A stretch of DNA of 64,000 nt from Streptomyces hiroshimensis (GTDB taxonomy: Bacteria > Actinomycetota > Actinomycetes > Streptomycetales > Streptomycetaceae), in contig NZ_BMUT01000001.1 of NCBI RefSeq assembly GCF_014650335.1, positions 1 through 64,000 of the forward strand, given 5' to 3'. The notes beneath the pieces were generated by a model. It saw nothing but the letters and a program-made list of their open reading frames with translations, did not search any database and was not told where the DNA came from. Below, in pieces: positions 58,299 to 64,000 of the stretch (positions are counted from its first letter, which is position 1; each line of letters opens with the position of its first letter). Both the position numbers and the translations under genes were made by a program.

Positions 58299-60149
58299 TT
58301 GTCTCCTTCGCCCCGGTCCGAACAATTCGACGGCCGCTCCCGCCCCTCGGACACCTCCGCCCGTCCCGCCCGTCCCGCCCGCCCCGCGCGCGCGGGCCGC
58401 CCCGGCGGTCCGGAGTGGTCCCTCGCGGGCGCCCGTCTGCTCGCCAAGATGCTCGGCGAACTCAGCTACGAGGGCGTGCTGACCCCCGAGCCCGACGACG
58501 CGGCCGAGGCACCCGCCACCGCCTACCGGCTGTCCTTAACGGATGACGTGACCTACCGCTTCCGCGCCCGCCGGAGCGCGTACGGCCACTGGACGGTCGA
58601 CCCGGACTCCGTCACCCCCTCCCAGGACCCCCTCCGCTTCCTCGCCCTCGCCCACGACACCGTCCTCGGCCTCTCCGGCGACACCACCGGCCACCTGGCC
58701 AGGGAACTCCTCGCCACCCTCTCCGCCGACACCCGCCTCCGGGCGAGCGCCCTCAGCGCTGCGCACCTCGCCGACCTCGACTACGCCGCACTGGAAGGCC
58801 ACCAGACCGGCCACCCCTGGCTGATCGCCAACAAGGGCCGGCTCGGCTTCTCCGCCTCCGACACCGACCGGTGGGCCCCGGAGGCCCGCACCCCGCGCCG
58901 CCTGCCCTGGATCGCCGCGCACCGCAGCCTCGCGCACTACCGGGCCGTCCCCGCACTGGCCACCCCCGACCTCCTCTACGCCGAAGAGCTCGCCCCCGGC
59001 ACCCGCGCCGCCTTCGCCCGCACCGTCGCCGACCACGGCCGCGACCCCGCCGACTACCTCTGGCTCCCCGTCCACCCCTGGCAGTGGGACGAGACCGTGG
59101 CCCCCCTCTTCGCGCCCTGCCTCGCCGACGGATCCATCATCCCCCTGCCCACTGACAACGACCTCCGGCTGCCCCAGCAGTCCGTCCGCACCTTCCTCAA
59201 CACCAGCAGGCCGCACGCCCGGACCGTGAAGCTCCCGCTCTCGATCCTCAACACGCTCGTCTGGCGCGGCCTGCCGACCGAGCGCACCCTCGCCGCTCCC
59301 GCGGTCACCGCCTGGGTCCACTCCCTCCGCGACTCCGACGACTTCCTCCGGGACGAGACCCGGGTGATCCTCCTCGGCGAGACCGCCTCCGTGACCGTCG
59401 AGCACCCCCTCTACGACCGCGTGCCCGGCGTCCCCTACCAGTACAAGGAGCTGCTCGGCTGCATCTGGCGCGAGCCCCTCGGCCCCGCCCTCGCCCCCGG
59501 GGAGCGCGCCCGCACCCTCGCGGCCCTGCTGCACACCGACCCCGCCGGCCGCTCCTTCACCGCCGAGCTCGTCCACCGCTCCGGCCTGGCCCCGGCCGAC
59601 TGGCTGAGCCGCCTCTTCGCCGCGCTGCTCCCGCCGCTCCTGCGCTTCCTCTACCGCTACGGCACCGTCTTCTCCCCGCACGGCGAGAACGCCATCGTCG
59701 TCTTCGACGAGAACGACGTGCCCACCCGGCTCGCCGTGAAGGACTTCGTCGACGACATCAACATCAGCGCCGTTCCCCTGCCCGAGCACGCCTCGATGCC
59801 CGACGACGTGAGGGCCGTGCTGCTCACCGAACCGCCCGGGTTCCTCACCCAGTTCATCCACTCAGGGCTCTTCGTGGGGGTCTTCCGCTATCTCGCGCCG
59901 CTGTGCGAGGAACAGCTCGGAGTGCCGGAGGCCGCCTTCTGGTCGCTCGTGCGGACGGAGATCATGCGGCACCACGAGCGCTTTCCGCGGATGAAGGACC
60001 GCTACGAGACCTTCGACCTGCTCACCCCGCGGATCGAGCGGCTCTGTCTCAACCGCAACCGGCTGCATCTCGACGGCTACCGCGACCGCCCGGAACGCCC
60101 GCACGCGGCCGTCCACGGCACCGTGCCCAATCCGCTGCACATTCCGTGA
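58299..60149 (+). CDS. IucA/IucC-family NIS siderophore synthetase, second copy
   Basis: The 616-residue NIS ligase has GHQTGHPWLIANKGRLGFSA, LPVHPWQWDETV, STRNF-like QQSVRTFLNTSRPHARTVKL, SPHGENAIVVFDENDVP and KDFVDDINISAVPLP. The start is TTG 58299 with AAGGAG six bases upstream. Leucine 80 is encoded by TTA (58536-58538), the only TTA I noticed in the window, so translation may depend on the bldA tRNA. By order it corresponds to RhbF/IucC, which completes the siderophore. Confidence 0.88.
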   Translation: MSPSPRSEQFDGRSRPSDTSARPARPARPARAGRPGGPEWSLAGARLLAKMLGELSYEGVLTPEPDDAAEAPATAYRLSLTDDVTYRFRARRSAYGHWTVDPDSVTPSQDPLRFLALAHDTVLGLSGDTTGHLARELLATLSADTRLRASALSAAHLADLDYAALEGHQTGHPWLIANKGRLGFSASDTDRWAPEARTPRRLPWIAAHRSLAHYRAVPALATPDLLYAEELAPGTRAAFARTVADHGRDPADYLWLPVHPWQWDETVAPLFAPCLADGSIIPLPTDNDLRLPQQSVRTFLNTSRPHARTVKLPLSILNTLVWRGLPTERTLAAPAVTAWVHSLRDSDDFLRDETRVILLGETASVTVEHPLYDRVPGVPYQYKELLGCIWREPLGPALAPGERARTLAALLHTDPAGRSFTAELVHRSGLAPADWLSRLFAALLPPLLRFLYRYGTVFSPHGENAIVVFDENDVPTRLAVKDFVDDINISAVPLPEHASMPDDVRAVLLTEPPGFLTQFIHSGLFVGVFRYLAPLCEEQLGVPEAAFWSLVRTEIMRHHERFPRMKDRYETFDLLTPRIERLCLNRNRLHLDGYRDRPERPHAAVHGTVPNPLHIP

Positions 60150-60192
60150 CGGCGCCGCCGATGTCAGTACCGCCCCTTAGGGTGGAACAGCT

Positions 60193-62172
60193 ATGACTGC
60201 CTCCTCCTCGCCCTCCCTCACCGACCTGCTGCACGCCGCCGTCACCGCTGTCGGCGGCACCGAGCGGCCCGGTCAGGTCACCATGGCCGAAGCCGTCGCC
60301 GAAGCCGTCGACGGCGACTCCCACCTGCTCGTACAGGCGGGCACCGGCACCGGTAAGTCCCTCGGCTATCTGGTGCCGGCCCTGGCCCACGGCGAGCGCG
60401 TGGTGGTGGCCACCGCGACGCTGGCGCTCCAGCGCCAGCTCGTGGAGCGCGATCTTCCGCGAACGGTGGATGCCCTGCAGCCGCTGCTGCGCCGCCGCCC
60501 GCAGTTCGCCATGCTCAAGGGCCGGTCGAATTACCTGTGCCTGCACCGGCTGCACGAGGGAGTGCCGCAGGACGAGGAGGAGGGGCTCTTCGACCCCTTC
60601 GAGGCCGCGGCTCCCTCCAGCAAGCTCGGCAAGGACCTGCTGCGCCTGCGCGACTGGGCCGACGAGACGGAGACGGGCGACCGCGACGATCTCACCCCCG
60701 GTGTCTCCGACCGGGCCTGGTCCCAGGTGTCGGTCACGTCCCGGGAGTGCCTGGGCGCCTCGAAGTGCGCGTACGGTGCCGAGTGCTTCGCGGAGGCCGC
60801 CCGGGAGCGGGCCAAGCTCGCCGACGTGGTGGTCACCAACCACGCCCTGCTGGCCATCGACGCCATCGAGGGCGCCCCGGTGCTCCCCGGCCATGAGGTC
60901 CTCATCGTCGATGAGGCCCATGAGCTGGTCTCCCGGGTCACCGGCGTCGCCACCGGCGAGCTCACCCCCGGCCAGGTCAACCGCGCGGTGCGGCGCGCGG
61001 CCAAGCTCGTCGACGAGAAGGCCGCCGATGCCCTGCAGACCGCGGCCGAGAGCTTCGAGCGCCTGATGGAGCTGGCCCTCCCGGGCCGGCTGGAGGAGAT
61101 CCCCGAGGATCTCGGGTACGCCCTGATGGCACTGCGCGACGCCGCCCGGACGGTCATCTCGGCCATCGGCAACACCCGCGACAAGTCTGTCCAGGACGAG
61201 GACGCCGTCCGCAAGCAGGCCCTGGCCTCCGTGGAGAACATCCACGCGGTCGCCGAGCGCATCACGGAGGGCTCCGAGTACGACGTCGTCTGGTACGAGC
61301 GCCACGACCGCTTCGGGGCTTCCCTGCGCGTCGCGCCGCTCTCCGTCTCCGGGCTGCTGCGCGAGAAGCTCTTCAGCGAGCGGTCCGTGGTGCTCACCTC
61401 GGCCACGCTCAAGCTCGGCGGTGACTTCAACGGCGTGGCCGCCTCCCTGGGCCTGGCCCCCGAGGGCACCGGCGGCGCGGAGAGCCCGGAGTGGAAGGGC
61501 GTCGACGTCGGCTCGCCGTTCGATTATCCCAAGCAGGGCATCCTCTACGTCGCCCGGCATCTGTCCCAGCCCGGCCGCGAGGGCAGCCGTACGGACATGC
61601 TCGACGAGCTGGCCGAGCTGGTGCAGGCCGCCGGCGGCCGGACGCTCGGGCTGTTCTCCTCGATGCGGGCCGCCCAGGCCGCGGCCGAGGAGCTGCGCGG
61701 CCGGCTCGACGTGCCGATCCTGCTGCAGGGCGAGGAGACGCTCGGCGAGCTGATCCGGAATTTCGCCGCCGACGCCCGTACGTGCCTGTTCGGCACCCTG
61801 TCCCTGTGGCAGGGGGTCGATGTGCCGGGGCCGAGCTGCCAGCTGGTGGTGATGGACCGGGTGCCCTTCCCGCGGCCGGACGATCCGCTGATGAGCGCCC
61901 GGCAGAAGGCCGTGGAGGAAGCGGGCGGCAACGGCTTCATGGCCGTGGCGGCGACGCATGCGGCGCTGCTGATGGCCCAGGGCGCCGGCCGGCTCGTCCG
62001 GGCCTCGGGGGACCGCGGCGTCGTCGCCGTGCTGGACCCCCGGCTGGCCACGGCCCGCTATGGCGGCTTCCTGAGGTCGTCCCTGCCGGACTTCTGGTAC
62101 ACCACGGACCGTAACCAGGTGCGCCGCTCCCTGGCGGCGATCGACGAGGCGGCGAAGGCGGAGGGCCGCTAG
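60193..62172 (+). CDS. dinG: DinG/XPD-family ATP-dependent DNA helicase
   Basis: The 659-residue superfamily-2 5'-3' helicase has Walker A AGTGTGKSLGYLVPAL and the DEAH box VDEAHE. Four cysteines (one in NYLCLH, three in SRECLGASKCAYGAECF) are in the positions of an XPD-type iron-sulfur cluster. The C-terminal motor motifs VVLTSATL, WQGVDVPGPSCQLVVMDRVPF and GAGRLVRASGDRGVVAVLDPR are present. DinG resolves R-loops and G-quadruplexes and is SOS-linked in E. coli. It is convergent with lexA; I saw no SOS box at its start. Confidence 0.92.
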   Translation: MTASSSPSLTDLLHAAVTAVGGTERPGQVTMAEAVAEAVDGDSHLLVQAGTGTGKSLGYLVPALAHGERVVVATATLALQRQLVERDLPRTVDALQPLLRRRPQFAMLKGRSNYLCLHRLHEGVPQDEEEGLFDPFEAAAPSSKLGKDLLRLRDWADETETGDRDDLTPGVSDRAWSQVSVTSRECLGASKCAYGAECFAEAARERAKLADVVVTNHALLAIDAIEGAPVLPGHEVLIVDEAHELVSRVTGVATGELTPGQVNRAVRRAAKLVDEKAADALQTAAESFERLMELALPGRLEEIPEDLGYALMALRDAARTVISAIGNTRDKSVQDEDAVRKQALASVENIHAVAERITEGSEYDVVWYERHDRFGASLRVAPLSVSGLLREKLFSERSVVLTSATLKLGGDFNGVAASLGLAPEGTGGAESPEWKGVDVGSPFDYPKQGILYVARHLSQPGREGSRTDMLDELAELVQAAGGRTLGLFSSMRAAQAAAEELRGRLDVPILLQGEETLGELIRNFAADARTCLFGTLSLWQGVDVPGPSCQLVVMDRVPFPRPDDPLMSARQKAVEEAGGNGFMAVAATHAALLMAQGAGRLVRASGDRGVVAVLDPRLATARYGGFLRSSLPDFWYTTDRNQVRRSLAAIDEAAKAEGR

Positions 62173-62245
62173 GCCCGGGCCGGGCCTAGCGGCCCGGCCT
62201 GCGAAGGAAAGAGCCCGGACAAGAGTCGCGGACAAAAGGAAAAGA

Positions 62246-62276
62246 GCCCCGGAACCGGCGCAGGTGGTTCCGGGGC
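62246..62276 (-). terminator. lexA terminator
   Basis: An 11-bp stem (GCCCCGGAACC, nine-base loop) on the minus strand is followed by CTCTTTTCCTTTTGTCC. It lies 22 bases past the lexA stop. Confidence 0.88.
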
Positions 62277-62298
62277 CCGGCCTTGCGGCCCTGTGCCC

Positions 62299-63084
62299 TC
62301 ACACGCGGCGCAGCACCGCCACGACCTTGCCGAGGATGGTGGCCTCGTCGCCGGGGATGGGCTGGTAGGCGGCGTTGTGCGGCAGCAGCCACACATGGCC
62401 GTCCTCGCGCTTGAAGCGCTTGACCGTGGCCTCGCCGTCGAGCATGGCGGCCACGATGTCGCCGTTCTCCGCGACGGGCTGGCGGCGGACCGTCACCCAG
62501 TCGCCGTCGCAGATGGCGGCCTCGACCATGGAGTCGCCGACGACCTTCAGGACGAACAGCTCGCCGTCACCGACCAGTTGGCGGGGGAGCGGGAAGACGT
62601 CCTCGACGGACTCCTCGGCGAGGATGGGGCCACCCGCGGCGATCCGGCCGACGAGCGGCACATAGGAGGCGGCGGGCTTTCCGGTGGTGTCCGTGGGCTG
62701 CGAGCTGGGCTGGTCGGAACCGCGTACCTCGTAGGCCCGGGGGCGGTGCGGATCCCTGCGCAGGAAGCCCTTGCGCTCCAGGGCCATGAGCTGGTGCGCC
62801 ACGGACGAGGTGCTCGACAGCCCGACCGCCTGGCCGATCTCCCGCATGGAGGGTGGGTAGCCCCGGCGCTGGACGGAATCCCTGATCACTTCGATGACCC
62901 GCCGTTGGCGGTCGGTGAGACCCGAGCTGTCGGCCCGGATCCCTGGAGGTCGTCCCGGGAGGGCCCGAGCGGGCTTCTGCCCCTCGGTGCTCATGGCTGC
63001 GTCATTCATCGGGTGTGCCTGGTCGAGTCGGTTCTGGGAGCGGTCCTGGGCGGTGATTGTGGCGCTGTCTGCGGTGGTGGTCAC
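62299..63084 (-). CDS. lexA: SOS repressor LexA
   Basis: The 261-residue repressor has a winged-helix domain ([40 protein letters not shown]). The self-cleavage site is Ala-Gly in [13 protein letters not shown], and the protease Ser and Lys are in [17 protein letters not shown] and GEATVKRF. The N-terminal about 60 residues before the HTH are longer than in E. coli, as is usual in Streptomyces. GTG 63084 has AGAGGGG five bases upstream. An SOS box lies 63 bases upstream, so it is autoregulated. Confidence 0.96.
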   Translation of the reverse strand: MTTTADSATITAQDRSQNRLDQAHPMNDAAMSTEGQKPARALPGRPPGIRADSSGLTDRQRRVIEVIRDSVQRRGYPPSMREIGQAVGLSSTSSVAHQLMALERKGFLRRDPHRPRAYEVRGSDQPSSQPTDTTGKPAASYVPLVGRIAAGGPILAEESVEDVFPLPRQLVGDGELFVLKVVGDSMVEAAICDGDWVTVRRQPVAENGDIVAAMLDGEATVKRFKREDGHVWLLPHNAAYQPIPGDEATILGKVVAVLRRV

Positions 63085-63146
63085 GTCGGCCCCTCTCGAA
63101 ATGTTCTCCCTAGCTGGACAACGGTAGTTGCTTTCGAAAGGTTGCG

Positions 63147-63162
63147 CCAAACACACGTTCGA
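63147..63162 (-). promoter_or_regulatory. LexA (SOS) box of lexA
   Basis: Read on the minus strand the site is TCGAACGTGTGTTTGG, matching TCGAAC-N4-GTTCGA at ten of twelve fixed positions. It overlaps a -35-like TTGGCG. The 559-base lexA-nrdR gap (63085-63643) contains this box, the NrdR-like boxes and otherwise GC-rich sequence with no gene I can support. Confidence 0.85.
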
Positions 63163-63461
63163 GTGAAATATCGAAGTTTGCCTGACGTGATCAGCGCTGA
63201 GGGTGTACGGCTGAAGATCAATTCGACCTATTACGGTACCCTTCGGTGCGAAGCGCACCGAGCGGGTCCCCGGCCCGTAAGGGCCTTGCGCAGGCCCCGT
63301 GCGGGCCCCGCCGACCCGGCCCGGGCGGGCCGGCGCGACGGTTCCGCGGTGGCCCCAGTGTGTCATCAAAGCCCCCGTGCCCCTGTGGGCGGGGCGGCTC
63401 GCGTAGGGTCGTGACCGGTCCTCGCGGCCGCGACACGCGTCCGGCGCGGCTCACCGCACGG

Positions 63462-63509
63462 CACCAGATCTAGTGGTTTGATTGGCGGCGGCCGCCCACA
63501 GGTTGTGGT
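63462..63509 (+). promoter_or_regulatory. Probable pair of NrdR boxes
   Basis: CACCAGATCTAGTGGT (63462-63477) and CCCACAGGTTGTGGTC (about 63495-63510) have centres about 32 bases apart, three DNA turns. NrdR binds two such 16-bp boxes spaced by whole turns, and CTAGTG resembles the conserved right half. They lie 135-180 bases before nrdR, fitting autoregulation of the nrdR-nrdJ operon. Confidence 0.55.
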
Positions 63510-63643
63510 CGAGGGGTGTCGCCGGTCATTTGAGGCCGCCGTCATCGCCTATGCTGGGGTCTGCTTCGCAAGGCCCCCGTTCGAGGGTCCGCCGAGGCTG
63601 AAGATCGTGCACAGTCCTACGAGGGTGAGGAGGGTGGAGAGCC

Positions 63644-64000
63644 ATGCACTGCCCCTTCTGCAGGCACCCCGACAGTCGCGTCGTCGACAGCCGGACCACC
63701 GATGACGGCTGCTCGATCCGCCGGCGGCGACAGTGCCCCGACTGCTCCCGTCGTTTCACGACCGTGGAGACCGCGTCACTGATGGTGATCAAGCGGAGCG
63801 GGGTCACCGAGCCCTTCAGCCGCACCAAGGTCATCTCGGGAGTGCGCAAGGCGTGCCAGGGCCGCCCGGTCACCGAGGACGCCCTGGCCCAGCTCGGTCA
63901 GCGGGTCGAGGAGGCGGTGCGTGCCACGGGCAGCGCCGAGCTCTCCACCCATGACGTGGGCCTGGCCATACTCGGCCCCCTCCGGGATCTCGACCTGGTC
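63644..64000 (+). CDS. nrdR: Ribonucleotide reductase regulator NrdR, N-terminal part
   Basis: The first 119 residues are in the window; the remaining 35-50 lie beyond it. The N-terminal zinc ribbon is HCPFC followed by CPDC. An ATP-cone domain follows ([29 protein letters not shown]). NrdR senses ATP/dATP and represses ribonucleotide reductase genes; in Streptomyces it precedes nrdJ. ATG 63644 has AGGGTGGAG upstream. Confidence 0.95.
   Translation, partial: MHCPFCRHPDSRVVDSRTTDDGCSIRRRRQCPDCSRRFTTVETASLMVIKRSGVTEPFSRTKVISGVRKACQGRPVTEDALAQLGQRVEEAVRATGSAELSTHDVGLAILGPLRDLDLV

Noticed and set aside
53838-58325. Minus-strand frame of 1495 codons opposite the siderophore cluster
   Set aside because: It covers four conserved plus-strand genes and their spacers and is Gly/Ala/Val-rich without motifs.
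60150-60192. LexA box before dinG
   Set aside because: No GAAC-N4-GTTC-like sequence in the short gap between the siderophore synthetase and dinG.
63163-63643. Cobalamin riboswitch upstream of nrdR
   Set aside because: I looked for the B12-box core and saw no match; in Streptomyces that switch controls the nrdAB genes, which are not here.

Overview
The window reads as the chromosome of a Streptomyces species. The DNA is very GC-rich, GTG and TTG starts are frequent, leucine TTA codons are almost absent, and gene content and order match what I remember of the S. coelicolor segment running from the osaC-osaAB-ftsK genes to lexA-nrdR. No phage, insertion sequence, CRISPR array or origin was seen. 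All assignments come from reading the sequence; locus comparisons are from memory.

Layout. 1-1070: the 3' end of a 5S rRNA with its terminator, a shortened sugar-aminotransferase-like gene and a tRNA-Thr(GGT). 1111-10432: an osmoadaptation locus with the anti-sigma/phosphatase osaC divergent from the hybrid kinase osaA (ten 92-residue HAMP repeats) and the response regulator osaB. 10610-18349: ftsK, a RodZ-like gene, rimO-pgsA-cinA (stop/start overlaps), clgR and a dps gene. 18431-25839: two small unknown genes, then on the minus strand a cyclase-like gene and the repair pair lhr-nei2. 25920-29250: a DUF3046 gene, an AI-2E-type permease, and recA-recX behind an SOS box. 29316-32208 (minus): an FAD monooxygenase, then a cysteine-rich leader peptide ahead of cysteine dioxygenase and rhodanese genes. 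32443-38272: the glutamate importer gluABCD divergent from the two-component system gluR-gluK. 38310-46560: an orphan TAXI binding protein, a second AI-2E-type permease, miaB, a dioxygenase-like protein, two small genes, miaA, a membrane protein and dapF. 46812-53568: rshA, an M1 peptidase, hflX and a trypsin-like lipoprotein. 53823-60149: a four-gene NRPS-independent siderophore (NIS) type cluster. 60193-64000: a DinG-family helicase, lexA and the start of nrdR.

How the genes fit together. Three DNA-damage blocks (lhr-nei2, recA-recX, dinG/lexA) lie within about 45 kb, and recA and lexA both carry a recognisable LexA box. Several genes concern stress signalling (osaABC, rshA, clgR, dps) and tRNA or ribosome modification (rimO, miaB, miaA, hflX).

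The least explained material is: the leader peptide with three Cys codons and alternative hairpins upstream of cysteine dioxygenase; the NIS cluster that lacks the expected decarboxylase and N-hydroxylase and has a TTA codon in its last gene; a 31-bp triple repeat that contains the stop codons of two convergent genes; a dioxygenase-like protein in which expected metal histidines appear replaced by cysteines; and a fragmentary aminotransferase beside the rRNA operon.
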